Positions 43,302-55,000 of a stretch of 64,000 nt of DNA are shown piece by piece. The stretch comes from JAAYZQ01 sp034428935. GTDB lineage: Bacteria; Chloroflexota; Anaerolineae; JAAYZQ01. The notes under the pieces were generated by a model, which was not told where the DNA came from, made no database searches, and saw only the letters and a list, made by a program, of their open reading frames with translations. The position numbers and the translations under genes are program-made. The DNA lies in contig DAOUHB010000023.1 in NCBI GenBank assembly GCA_034428935.1, positions 1 through 64,000 on the forward strand, written 5' to 3'. The first letter of the stretch is position 1. The number at the start of each line of letters is the position of its first letter.

Positions 43302-43931
43302 ATGACGCGCATCGCGATCCTGGTTTCCGGCTTTGGCTCCAACCAGCAGGCCATCCTCGACGCCGTCGAGGCGGGAGGCCTGCCCGGCGTCGAGGTGGCC
43401 CTCGTCGTCTCGAACCGGAGAAACGCCCGCGGCATCGACCGCGCCATCCGCCACGGCGTGCCCGTGGTCTATTTTCCGCTGGCGCCCTACACCCGGGCCG
43501 GGCAGCCGCGCGACGCCTACGACGCCCGCCTGGCGCGCATCTTGAAGGCCTTCGAGGTCCAATGGGTGGTCCTGGCCGGCTGGATGCACGTCCTGGGCGC
43601 CGCGTTCCTGGACCACTTTCCGGCCCGCGTCGTCAACCTCCACCCGGCGCTGCCCGGGACCTTTCCCGGCACCCACGCCATCCGGCGCGCCTACGACGCG
43701 TACGCCCGCGGCGAGATCGAGGACACCGGCGTTATGGTGCACCTGGTGCCCGACCCGGCCGTGGACGCCGGGCCCGTCGTCGCCCAGAGGGCGGTGCCCA
43801 TCCATCCCGGCGACACCGTCGACGAGCTGGAGGCGCGGATCCACGCCGTGGAGCACGAGCTGCTGGTGGCCGCGCTCCACGACCTGCTGTGCGGCGTTTC
43901 GGCCGGCGATGGCGGGCCGGCCGGAGCATAA
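43302..43931 (+). CDS. purN: GAR transformylase
   Basis: A folate-dependent formyltransferase of 209 residues, turning GAR to FGAR with 10-formyl-THF. Typical motifs are LVSGFGSNQQAI (phosphate loop), LVVSNRRNARG, LAGWMHVLG and the catalytic N/H of VVNLHPALPG, with the aspartate in DPAVDAGPVV. Folate-type purN rather than formate-type purT is used. It follows the purD-purM fusion by 45 bases, in the same order as the domains of the eukaryotic GART protein. Confidence 0.93.
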   Translation: MTRIAILVSGFGSNQQAILDAVEAGGLPGVEVALVVSNRRNARGIDRAIRHGVPVVYFPLAPYTRAGQPRDAYDARLARILKAFEVQWVVLAGWMHVLGAAFLDHFPARVVNLHPALPGTFPGTHAIRRAYDAYARGEIEDTGVMVHLVPDPAVDAGPVVAQRAVPIHPGDTVDELEARIHAVEHELLVAALHDLLCGVSAGDGGPAGA

Positions 43932-43963
43932 TCACCTGAGCATAGTGAAACGAGGGTAAGCTT

Positions 43964-44656
43964 GTGACCAAGAATGTTGTCGAGCGAGTCGACGATTGGG
44001 TCAGGATCCGGCACGTGCTGGTGAGCGTCTCGGACAAGACGGGGCTCGACGCCCTGGTGCCGGCGCTGGTCGAGGTCAACCCCGGCGTGCGCCTGTACTC
44101 GACGGGCGGCACCCACCGGCACCTCGCCGAGATCCTGGGCCCGGCCGGCGCGGCGCGCCACCTGCAGCAGGTATCCGACTACACGGGGCAGCCCGAGACC
44201 CAGGGTGGGCTCGTCAAGACGCTGGATTTCAGGATCTACCTGGGGCTGCTCACCGAGACCTACAACGACGCCCACCAGGGCGACCTGGCCCGCACGGGAG
44301 CGGTGCCCCTCGACATGGTCGTCTGCAACCTCTACCCCTTTGCCGAGACCGTGGCGCGGGAGGGAGTGACGGTGGAGGAGGCGCGGGCCAACGTCGACAT
44401 CGGCGGGCCGTGCATGATTCGCGCCGCGGCCAAGAACTATTTGCGGGTCGCGGCCGTGGTCGAGCCGGCGGACTACCAGGGCATCGCCGGCTTCCTGCGG
44501 GCCCACGGCGGCACGCTGAACCTCAGCCTGCGTTTCGCCCTGGCGGCCAAGGCTTTTGCCCACACCGCCGCCTACGACACCGCCATCAGCCACTACTTTG
44601 GCCGGCAAGAGCCCGGCGGCGTGCCCGTGGCCTATACCCTGGCGGATGGAGAGTGA
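43964..44656 (+). CDS. purH: IMP cyclohydrolase (N-terminal half of PurH as a separate gene)
   Basis: A 230-residue protein equal to the IMP cyclohydrolase domain of PurH. It shows VSVSDKTGLDALV, YSTGGTHRHL, TLDFRIYLGLL, VVCNLYPFAET, NVDIGGPCMIRAAAKN and the domain-end signature FAHTAAYDTAISHYF. It closes FAICAR to IMP, the last step. A GTG start at 43964 lies after AGGGTAAG. The stop comes just past the normal domain boundary, and the transformylase is encoded by the next gene. Confidence 0.9.
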   Translation: MTKNVVERVDDWVRIRHVLVSVSDKTGLDALVPALVEVNPGVRLYSTGGTHRHLAEILGPAGAARHLQQVSDYTGQPETQGGLVKTLDFRIYLGLLTETYNDAHQGDLARTGAVPLDMVVCNLYPFAETVAREGVTVEEARANVDIGGPCMIRAAAKNYLRVAAVVEPADYQGIAGFLRAHGGTLNLSLRFALAAKAFAHTAAYDTAISHYFGRQEPGGVPVAYTLADGE

Positions 44657-44669
44657 GGGGAGGGGTCCG

Positions 44670-45920
44670 ATGTCCCGAGATCTGAAGCAGGCGTACCGCA
44701 CCATGGCCGGCGATCCGTTTCCCGATCGCCTGGAGATCGCCTTCGTGTGGGATGACACGCGGTCGACCCTCGTGTACGAGAAGGTGTCGTGGGTCGTCGA
44801 CGGCGAGCGGCGGGGGCTGCGCTATGGCGAGAACCCTGGCCAGCCGGCGGCCCTCTACAAGCTGGTCAACGGCAACCTGGCGCTGGGCGAGGTGGAGACC
44901 ATCGCGCCCGGCCGCTACCTCGTCTCTGACGTCGAGCTGCTCCAGTCGGGCAAGCACCCGGGCAAGATCAACATGACCGACGCCGACAATGCGCTGAACA
45001 TCCTGCGCTTCCTGGGCGAGGGGCCGGCGGCGGCTATCATGAAGCACAACAACCCTTCCGGGGTAGCCCTGGGCGACAGCCTGGTGGAGGCCTACCTGAA
45101 GGCCGACCTGGCCGACCACGTGGCCGCCTTTGGCGGCTGCATCGCCCTCAACCGCCCGGTGGACGTGCCCACCGCCGAAGCCATCGCGGCCCGCTACGCC
45201 GAGGTCGTGGTGGCGCCCGAGTACGAGGCCGGCGCCGTCGAGATCCTGGCCCGGCGGCAGAACCTGCGCATCATGCGCGTGGGCAACGTGGCGCGCCTGT
45301 CCGAGTTTGCCGCCGAGCGGTTCGTGGATCTGAAAAGCCTGGTCGACGGGGCCGTCATCGCCCAGCTCTCCTACCTGCCCCAGGTGCGGACCCCCGCCGA
45401 CCTGAAGCCCGCCGAGACGGTTCACGGCGGCCGCACCTATCGCATCCAGCGGCCACCGGCAGAGCGCGAGGTGCAGGACATGCTCTTCGGCTGGCTGGTG
45501 GAGGCCGGCGTCACCTCCAACTCGGTTATTTATGTCAAAGACCGGGCCACGGTGGGCATCGGCACCGGCGAGCAGGACCGCGTCGGCGTGGCCGAGATCG
45601 CTCGCGACAAGGCCTACCGCAAGCTGGCCGACAGGCTGGCCTTCGAGCGGCACGGCGTGATCTACAGCTCGCTGGCCGACGAGGCAGCCCGCCGCGCCAT
45701 CGACGCCGAGGTGGCCGCGGAGCACGGCGGCCTGCGCGGCGCCGTCATGGTCTCCGACGCCTTCTTCCCCTTCCGCGACGGCGTGGAGGTGGGCCTGAAA
45801 GAGGGCGTCACCGCCGTCATCCAGCCCGGCGGCGCGCTGAACGATCACCAGGTCATCGAGGCCTGCAACGAGGCCGGGGCCACGATGGTCTTCACCGGGG
45901 AGCGGAGCTTCAAACACTAG
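44670..45920 (+). CDS. purH: AICAR transformylase (C-terminal half of PurH as a separate gene)
   Basis: A 416-residue AICAR formyltransferase. It begins SRDLKQAYRTMAGDPFP, has LRYGENPGQPAALY, the catalytic KHNNPSGVALGD, and ends DAFFPFRDGVE...VIQPGGALND...MVFTGERSFKH, the usual PurH C-terminus. It formylates AICAR to FAICAR with 10-formyl-THF. ATG at 44670 follows GAGGGGAGGGG, 13 bases after the cyclohydrolase stop and in another frame. The good ribosome site supports two genuine genes rather than a sequencing frameshift. It converges with the giant gene, with only 80 bases between the stops. Confidence 0.92.
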   Translation: MSRDLKQAYRTMAGDPFPDRLEIAFVWDDTRSTLVYEKVSWVVDGERRGLRYGENPGQPAALYKLVNGNLALGEVETIAPGRYLVSDVELLQSGKHPGKINMTDADNALNILRFLGEGPAAAIMKHNNPSGVALGDSLVEAYLKADLADHVAAFGGCIALNRPVDVPTAEAIAARYAEVVVAPEYEAGAVEILARRQNLRIMRVGNVARLSEFAAERFVDLKSLVDGAVIAQLSYLPQVRTPADLKPAETVHGGRTYRIQRPPAEREVQDMLFGWLVEAGVTSNSVIYVKDRATVGIGTGEQDRVGVAEIARDKAYRKLADRLAFERHGVIYSSLADEAARRAIDAEVAAEHGGLRGAVMVSDAFFPFRDGVEVGLKEGVTAVIQPGGALNDHQVIEACNEAGATMVFTGERSFKH

Positions 45921-46000
45921 CCGGGAGCCGGCAGCGCCGCTCCGCCGCTCGCTCCAGCGTCACCCTATCCTGGTCCGGCCACCCGTCTACCGGGCGGCGA

Positions 46001-49000
46001 TCAGTGCGGCGACCCGCCGCCCACCGGGGCCGGCCGGCATAGCCGCAAGGTCGCGTTGTCGAGGTTCACATCCAGCTCTCGCTCCAGGGTGGCCCACTTT
46101 TTGAGGGCATAGAGCCAGATCGTCACGTCCTCGCCCGGCGCCTCGAACCGCGTCCGGTAGGAGAGCCAGGCGCCGGGAATGGCCATCTGGTAGACCGAGC
46201 GCATAGGCAGCCACTCCCGGAATGCCATGCCGGCCGGATCCGTGCCCCCGCCGGCCGAAAAGCCCCAGCCCACCATGTAGCGGTACGGGTCCTCCAGCGG
46301 GTATGCGCCGCGCTCGCGCATGATGGCATCCACCGACAGCTCGTAGCTGACGCCCGGAAGCAGGCCCACAGCCTGGCGGATGCCGGCCATGCGCTCGCAC
46401 TCGGCGCAGCCGCGCATGTCGATGGTATCGATGGCGATCAACTGGCTGTGTTCGCCCTCCGATACCACCGGATCCCACCGGTCTTCCCGGTACCCGTACT
46501 CGGCCCCTCTGCCGGTGTGAAAGCCGGTCCACGAGCGGGCCACGCCGTCCGGCCGGAACCCCTCCTCGAAACCGCCGTTGGCCAGCAGGTTGGGCCCATC
46601 GCACACCAGCGCGCCGTCGGGCGAGTACGGCCGGACGGCCGTAAGCAGGGAGCGCCGGTTGTTGCCGGGCTCGGGATCGAGCGTGCCGGAGCTGACCGTC
46701 CCCTGGCAGGCGAGCGGCCCGCTGCTATCCATGGGCACCTGCATGCGCCAGGTGATGTCTCGGCTCCGGCCCGGCGCCAGGTCTCCCAGCACGCAGACCA
46801 GGACGTCGCCATCCTGCTCGCACCCCCGCGTTGCCCGCAGGAGCTCCTCGCCCGCGGGCAGGGTAAACGTCGCTACTGTGGTCGAGGCAAGCTGCGGGCC
46901 CAGGTTCGCCACGCGTGCCGTATAGTCCAACGGCAGGCGGCTCGTCGCCGGCACAGGCGCAGCCGACAGGGCGAGGGACAGGTCGGCGGCCGGCGACACG
47001 ACCACGACGGGGTACGGCCCCCAGCGGCGGACGTTCCCGGCCACGTCCCAGGCCTCCGCCCCCAGGCTGTAGGCTCCGGGCTCGTCGAAACGGACGTCCA
47101 GCGCCCACGTCTCCCCGTCGAATCTGAACCCGTCGTCGTCCTGGTCGTACCAGGTGACCTGGAACCCCGGCCCGGCGACGTACGCCTGCAAGCGCTCGAC
47201 CCCGGTTCCATCCCGGACGGTGCCGGCCAGAACCGGGCTGCTGGCGCCCTGCACTGCGCGGCTCAACAGCGGGCGAACCTGGCCCGCGGGCGCGACGATG
47301 TCCACCCGGGCCGAAGCGGTCACAGGCTCCGCTGTCCGGTTCCCCACGCCGTCGTAGCCGTAGAAGACAAAGGTCTGCGGCACCCCGTCGCTGTCCGCCA
47401 GCACCGGTGCCAGCGCGCGCCAGTCGGCGACCCCGGGGTTCTCCCCCGGCGTCGCCTCGAACGCCTGGCAACTGGGCGCGCCCCCTTCCGCTGCCGCAGC
47501 ACACACAGACACGCCCGCCGCCTGGCGCTCGTCCGCCACCTGGCCGCTGAACCACAGATCGTCGGGCCCCAGCAGTCTGTCCTGGCCAAGAGCGGCGGCG
47601 GTCTCCGGGCCGAGGGTGACCGCCGGCGGCGTGGCATCCACCGTCACGGTGACGGGCTCTATCCAGTCGCCGGAGGTGCCAAAGCCATCGATTGCCCGGG
47701 CGCGCAGCCGGATCTCGGTCCCATCGCCGGCGCCGCCCGCGTCCCAGGGGCAGGCCCACGTCCCATCCAGGGGAGTCATGTCGGTGCAGGTGATGATGGT
47801 CCCCACCTGCACCTCGGCCGTGCCGGTGACCTCGGCGCGAGAGGCCGGTGCGAGGCTGGCGAGCTGCGGCGGCTCGACCCCGATCACCTCCAGGGCGATG
47901 GTCGGCACGCCGGACGGATCGGACACGACGCCTCCGGCCTGGTTGAGGCCGGGCCCGACGTAGGCACCGGGTGCCAGGAATGCCAGTCCCACCGGCGGTT
48001 CCGTGTCCACCCCGTGCTGCACCCACAGCCAGTCAAAGGCGCCGTGGGTGCCATCGGCGACCTCGGCATCCAGCTCGGCCGACTGGCCATCCAACGCGGC
48101 GTTGACCGTGCCCGTGATGCGAATCGTGCCGCTCACGGCGTCCAGCGTGACCGTCACGGGCGAGCCGCCTGCCAGCTCCAACGCGCCCCGCGCCGTCAGC
48201 GTCACCACCGCTCCCGGGGCAATGGCCGCGCCCAGGTTGGCATAGCGAAGGCTGTAGGTCACCGTCTGCCCCTGGCCGAGCAGCACAGACCCATGGTCCA
48301 GGGGCAGCGAGAGGTCCGGCCCGCCGTCCATGTCGCCGCCGTCGAGGGGCTGGCCAGGGATGAGCAGGCCCGGCAGGTCGTGCTCCAGAAAGCCGAGTTC
48401 CAGGCCCGGCGGCTCGGACCACAGGCTCACCCGCAGGTCGGCATCCGCGAACTGGCCCTGGTTCGGGCACTGCCCGTCACCCAGCATCGACCACCGGTAC
48501 CGCTGCGTGAGCGCGAAATCCCGCGCCAGGTAGTCGAAAGCCAGGGGATTGGCTGCCAGCACGCTGTTGAGCGGGTTCTTGTCGGGCATGGCCGCCCACA
48601 GGCGCAGGGCGTCCTCCTCGCTGGCCAGGGCCACCAGGCCGAACCCGCCCCCGCCTCCCGGTTCCAGGCCGAGCACTTCAAAGGGGAGCAGCACGTCGGT
48701 GCGCGCCCGGCCCGCGTCCAGGGCAACCTGGATGCCCGCCAGCCCGCCGGCCGCCGGCTGCCACCCACCGGCCGCGCTCACGGTCAGCAGCGCCACGGTC
48801 TTTTCGTCCTCCACCCACAGCAAGTAGTCCGCCGCCATGTCCGCCGGCAGCCGGATCTCTGGCCCCAGCCCATAGGGATCGTAGGCCGTGGCTGCCCCCT
48901 CGCCCGTTCGAGTGTCCAGGTAGATGAACAGGTCGCCGCTGACGTTCCAGTCCGCGCCGGTCCACGCCAGGCGCAGCGCCTCCCGGTCCCAACTGGCGTG

Positions 49001-52000
49001 CAAGGTCTGGGTCCCCCTCAGGGTGGCGCCTGCTTCCGCGTGCCGGCCCAGCTCCCGGTCGGCCCCCACCTGGCTGCAGCCGCTCTGCATCCAGCCATGA
49101 TAGCCCAGGTCGGCGACCAGGTCCGGGGTCAAGGGCCCGTCGAGGTAGACCGGGCCGGCGGTCTGCGCCCGGCTGTTGCCGTTTTCGTCCCGGGCGACGA
49201 CGTGGGCATAGAGCGCCTGGGGCTCTGCCAGGGCTTGTCGGTGCTCACCGACCGCGGGCGCCAGGCTCTCCACGGCCGGCGTGATGGCGGTGCTCCAGCC
49301 CGCCAGCACGTGCGACCAACCGGCCCCGAGGCTGCTTTCGGGCCAGCCGATGGCCAGCGTCGCGCTCATCTCGCGGATGGTCCCTCCAACATCCAGGGGG
49401 ATCAGCCCGTCGCCCGATTCGTACGCCATGGTCACCGTCATGGGGGCCGGCGGCACCAGGTCGACGGTGACCGTCTCGGTCGCCTCAGCCGTGTGGCCAG
49501 CGCCGTCGGTGGCCCGGACCGAGATCGTGTGCGCCTCGCCATCCGGTTCGCTTTCGCCGGGGCCCAGGGACCAGGGATAGTGCCACGTCCCTCCATTCAG
49601 TCCGGCAGTCTCCCACGTGCCCCCGTCCACAGACACCGCTACTTCTTGCAGCCCCACCGAGTCGCCCGCGGCGCCGCTCAATGCCACCCGCCGGAACGAG
49701 AGCCGGTGCGCCGTGGTGAACACCGCCGTGGACAGGGCAACGGCCGGCGCCTCGACGTCGACCGTGATGGTGATGGGCTGGGGTTCGGGTTGGACCTTCC
49801 CGGCCCGATCCGTGGCCGCGGTGACCAGGACGAAATGCCCTTCGCCGGGCGGCGTCCAGGTCGTGGTCGTTATGGTGTCGCTCACCTGCCCTGCCCAGGC
49901 AAACGAACCCTCCTCCACGCCGTTGACCATCAGGCTGAGGGCGTCCAGGCCATCCCGGGCAAAGACGCCGATAGCCAGGCTGATGGGAGTCGTCGCAGTC
50001 AGCACCCCCTCGTGGGCCGGCGTGAGGACGGCAGAGGCCAGAGCGGCGGGTTGGCCCAGCAGCGCGCCGCTGGTGGCCGCGCAGTGGCCGTACACGTCAC
50101 AGACCTCCAACGATGGCGGCCCATCCTGGAAGCCGTTGACGATGCACGACGGCGCCAGCCGGTAGGGTCTCCGCGTGTCGCCGGTGACCGCGAGCCACCA
50201 GGCATCGTCGTAGGCCTGGGCGTCGGCGGCCTCGACCTCGCAGGGGAAGCGCAACTCCTCCATGCTCAGGTTCAGGTCCTCGGCCCAGCCTTCGTATACC
50301 GTCTGGGCGGCCTGCCCCGCCCCGCGGAGCGTGGCGGTGATGGCCGCGCGCGGCGCCAGAGAGTCGATCTCGCCGCGCCACGGATTCCAGCGCAACATTT
50401 CGCCGCTGCTGTTGCCCACGGCGTCCGCCGCCCGCAGGTCGATCTGGAAAAAACCCTCCAGGTCGCCGGGGACCGGCAGGTGCCAACCGGTGGCGGCCAC
50501 GCCCCGGCCGGCCGTATCCAGCGTGGCAGGCAGCCACCGCTCCGGTGACCCGCCGGCAGGCGTGAAGGACACCTCCAGGCTGGCCGGGCCCGCTGCCACC
50601 GGACCCGCATCGACCATCGTGCCGGAGAGGGAAACGGCGCCCGTGATGGCCGCGGTCCGCGTGGTGGGATAGGTGACCATAATCTCGGGCGGGGTCGCAT
50701 CCACGCGCACGGTGCGCACGGCCGGCGCTGCCGTCTCGTTGCCGGCCGCGTCCACGGCCCGCACCTGCACGGTGTAGTTGCCGTTGTGTTCGAGGAGAGG
50801 GGCGCCGTCTTGAAAGCCGGAGAGGACATAGCCCAGCCGCCAGGTATCGCCCTCGAGGACGGCAGGCTGCCAGCCGTTGCCGTGGGGCGTGACCAACACC
50901 TCGACCCCCTCCACGTCGCTGTGCAGGTCGCCCGCCACCCCGCCAAGGGATAGCGACCAGGTTCCCGCCTGCGGCGCTGCCCCGACGAGGTCGCCCGCGG
51001 CCAGGCTCACGTCCGGCGGCGTCCGGTCGATCGTCACCGTGATGGTCGCCGCGGGTCCGGTGTTGCCCACCAGGTCGGTGGCCCGGCTGCTCAAGGTGAC
51101 CGGCCCGTCGGTGCCCGGCACCCGCCAGGCATAAGCCCACGATTCGGCGCCCTCGGCGTCCTGCCACGGACCGCCGTTCAGGCTGATCTGCACGCGGGCC
51201 ACACCCGAGGTGGCATCGGCCGCTTCCCCGCCTATGACCAGGGTACCGCTCGCCGCCACCGGCTGCCCGTCCACGAGGGACGTGACCGTGGCGGTCGGCG
51301 GGACCGCGTCGATCGTCAACGAGGTGACGATCGTCGTCGTGAGCGGCCCCACCAGGGCCGGGACAAACTCCAGGAACAGCGGTTGCAGATAGATCTCCTC
51401 CCTGGTCGAAGCCACGAGAGCGCACTGCGCGTAATCGGTGGTCTCCGGGCTGCAAGCCACGGCCTGGCTGAGCAGGCTGTCGCCCACGGGCGTCGTCCCA
51501 CGAATCGCGTCGAAAGTCGCCTGCGGCCCACGGCCCTCTTTTGCCAGCAGCGGCTCGCCCGTCGCCGTGAGTGGCATATAACGCAGAACAGGCGCACTTT
51601 GGTCGGCAGGGTCCCACCTCAGTTTGGCCACGGCCGACCCATCGTTCTCAAAATACTCGACGGTGACAGTGTGCAAGCCGCCGCTGAGGTAGCGACTACC
51701 TTGGTTCTCGTGCGCGAGGTGGACACTCCAATCGTCGATGACGGGTTGCTCGTCAACCAGCAGGCGAATGCCATCGTCACCGGTAACCGCAAAGTGGTAT
51801 ATGCCCGCCTCGACGACGATCTCGCGCCTCCAGCGGGCCGAAAAATGGTCGGGATTGATCAAGGAGTCGGGCGAGGCACCTCCCCAATCGTGGTCGAGTT
51901 GGACCTCACTTCGCTCCAGGACTGGGGGTCCTGAGAGAGTGGTGTTGTTCCAGTACGATGCCTGCCAGTAGTGCGCCTCTTCCCAAGCGACCGCCCAACC

Positions 52001-55000
52001 GCCGTACGTGGGCTCGTAGGCCACCACCGGCGCCACAAGCATTCGGCCCGAGCCCGGCTGCCCGATGGTCATCTCGGAGCCGATGCTGTCCGTGAGATCC
52101 CCACCCTCTGCCGGGCTGACCAGGCGGCCCTTGATGCACGTCCCCAGGTCGCACGCCTGGACATAGACCACCAATGCCTGCCCGGCCGCCGGGCTGGCGG
52201 CGACCTGTGCCCCGGTCGCGCTCAGGGCCAGGGGCTGGCGGCTGCCTTCCACAACCTGCCCGGCAGGGTCCACGGCCGCCATCTGGATGCCGTTCGTCGC
52301 AGCGCTCTGCCACACGACGACGTAGCGGCCGTAGCCGGCCCACGCCACCGCCGGCCGGGCGCCGTCCCCCGGACCAAGCTCATCCAGCCGCACCGCCGGG
52401 CCTGGCGTGCCGTCGCTGAACACCCGGCTGGCATAGATGCCCTGCTCCCCCGGCTCTCCCTGCTGCCACACCACCAGAAAATCGGTGCCGTTGCTGGCCA
52501 CAGCGGTAGACAACCTGCCTTGCACCGGTCCCGCCGCCGCGGCCTGCGGCTCCTGCGCTGGGGCGCCGCCGTCACTGACGGCGGCATAGACACCGTCCCA
52601 TAGGTTGGGGATCATCTCGAAGTTGATCCAGAAAAGGCCGTCATCCTTTCCTGGCGTGCACGTGCAGGGCTGGTAATACTGCTGCGGGTGCACGGCGTCC
52701 GGTGGGTCACAACTGCAGTCCGTGAACCGCTTCCAGAACTGCCCCACGTCGCAATGGAGCAGGGTATGGCCGCCCACCCAGTCGTCGCCGCCAACGTCGT
52801 CTTCCTCCCAGATCTCTACCCTGGCCTCGTCGCCGAACTGCACGGTCGTGTCCGGTTTGAATGTGCCCTCGTCATTCACGTCCGCACTCCAGACCTGCTC
52901 GTCGTTGACTTGCAGGACAAACTCGGATGCGCCCGCGCAAATCGCTCCGTCGCATTCGTAGGAGACAGAGATTTCGTTCAGTCGCAGGGTGTTGTCCTCA
53001 TCGTGATAGTGAACGTTCCTCCACGTGGTCAGGCATGTGCCATCGTCCGCGCAGGCGATGCCCGGCGCGTACGGATGGACCCCCGGCCCGCAGCCCTGGT
53101 CGCCGCGGACGTTCGTCGGTGGGGGGAGCACCTGGTTCGCGGGGCGCAGGTTCACCGCCCCGGTTCCCTCCGCCGAGGCCACGGCGAACAGCTCGCCGGC
53201 CCCCGGCGACGCGGCAACGTTGGCGAACGCCGGGGCTGTCGCCGGCGTGCTGGTCAGCAGGCCCGTGGGATCGGGGTACAGGCGATAGGTATCGGTGATG
53301 TTGCCGTCGTGCATCCAACCCCTGGCCTCGCTGGTGATGGCCACCTGCCCGTCGCTCCCATCGTCGCCAACGGGCAGCGCCCGCACGACCGCGGCCGATT
53401 GGCCCTGATAAAGGTTGTAGGCACGGGTCAAGACGTCGCTTCCCAGCGCGCTGGGAAGCGTGGTGGTCATCATGCCGGTGATAAAGTAGCCCGGATCCAT
53501 CTGGATCTGGTTGTAGAGCGTGGCGGTGTACACCAGGGTCTGCCCGGGGCCGGCGATCCCATCGGCATCGTCAACCTCGACCTGGAGCCGCTGGGGGTTG
53601 GGTGTCCAGGCGCGCGGGTTCTCGCCCAGGGCTTGCTCGACGCCGTCGTTCAGCCCGTCCCCGTCGGTGTCGGCTGCCAGGGGGTCGGAAGTCACCCGGA
53701 TCGAGCGGGTCTCGGTGACGCCCGGCGCGACGGTCAAGGTGTACGTGTACTGCCAGCCACCGCTCCACGCCCCCTCGTTCAGGTCATAGTGCCAGACTTC
53801 CTGCCCGTCTTTTACGCCGTCGCCGTCGCTGTCCCGCCTGTTGGGAAATGTGCCCAGCCGGATCTCGTCGGCGTCCGACAGGCCGTCGCCGTCGGTGTCG
53901 CCGCTGAGCAACGACGGGCGCGCACCCCCGTCCTGCCCGCCGCGGGACCGGCGCTCCAGCTCGTAGGCATCCGACAGCCCATCGCCGTCGGCATCCCAGC
54001 GCGTGTCGTCGGGATCGTTGCCGGTCACGGCAATCGCCCGCAGGCCGTCCCCGTCGTGATCCTGCTGGGTGCCCAGCTCGTCCCACCAGTAGAACTCGTC
54101 GACGGTGGCGGGCAGGACGTCCATGGGCATCAGGGCGCCCAGGTCGGTGGAGCTATCGCCATCAAGGGATGTGACATAGCAGATGGGTGGGATCAGCAAG
54201 CCAACCCACCAGCAGTTCGCCACGGGCACCTCGTAGCCCATGTTCAAGGAAATCGGCGGCGTGTAGTTGATCCCGGCCTCCAGTTCCACGCGGACATCGT
54301 CGATGGCTTTGGCCTCCGCACGGTGCATGGACCAACCGCGATAGGTGTGATCGTGCACCACCCGTTCCCAGAGCGTCGAACCCGCCGGCAGCGCCTGTGC
54401 CTCGCTGTCCAGCTCGCACCGCACGTCACTCCCCCACAGAACGCCATCGGTCCACAAGGTCCTCAAATAAGACTCCGCCCGCCAGTCGTCCGGGTCCTTC
54501 ATTGTGGCGGTGGCCGTGAAGGTCTGCGTCAGCACCATGGAGTTGCCGCCGACGAGGCCCTGCCCCGGCCCGGCAAAGCTCCTGTGGCTCCCGCCAATGG
54601 CGCAGTTCGGCTCGGCGATCGTCGAGTAGCCGTACAGTGCCTTGGCCAGCAGCGCAGCCGAGGTGTACTCTTCCAGGCCCAGCAGTGACATGATGGTGTC
54701 CAAGATGACAATCAGGCCGACGATGATGTTGCCGATGATCGTCGCCGACAGGACAAACATCAAGACGGCCATGATGATCTGCGCAACGGCCTGGGCCACC
54801 AGCGTGCTTATCTGCATGGCGTTGGCGCCCGCCTGGAGCCCCTCGATAAGCCCGACGGTAAAGAATGCCAGGGTGATGGCCAGGCTGACGACCAGCCCCA
54901 CCCTGGCCGCGGTCTTGGACGCGCCGACTATCGCCGAGTTGGCAGACAACGCCTTGCTCAAGCTCATCCCGCTGTTGACCATGGTGTAAACCAACCTGGC

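Noticed and set aside
40878..43880. A 1000-codon minus-strand open frame
   Set aside because: It is opposite purD-purM and purN, whose motifs are unmistakable; another GC-driven shadow.
43964..45920. Frameshifted purH pseudogene
   Set aside because: The second part has its own GAGGGGAGGGG ribosome site, ATG and a new N-terminus, and all catalytic motifs of both halves are intact.
46448..50548. A 1366-codon plus-strand open frame
   Set aside because: It is opposite the giant secreted-protein gene and is Arg/Pro/Gly/His-rich without recognisable domains; it lacks a ribosome site.
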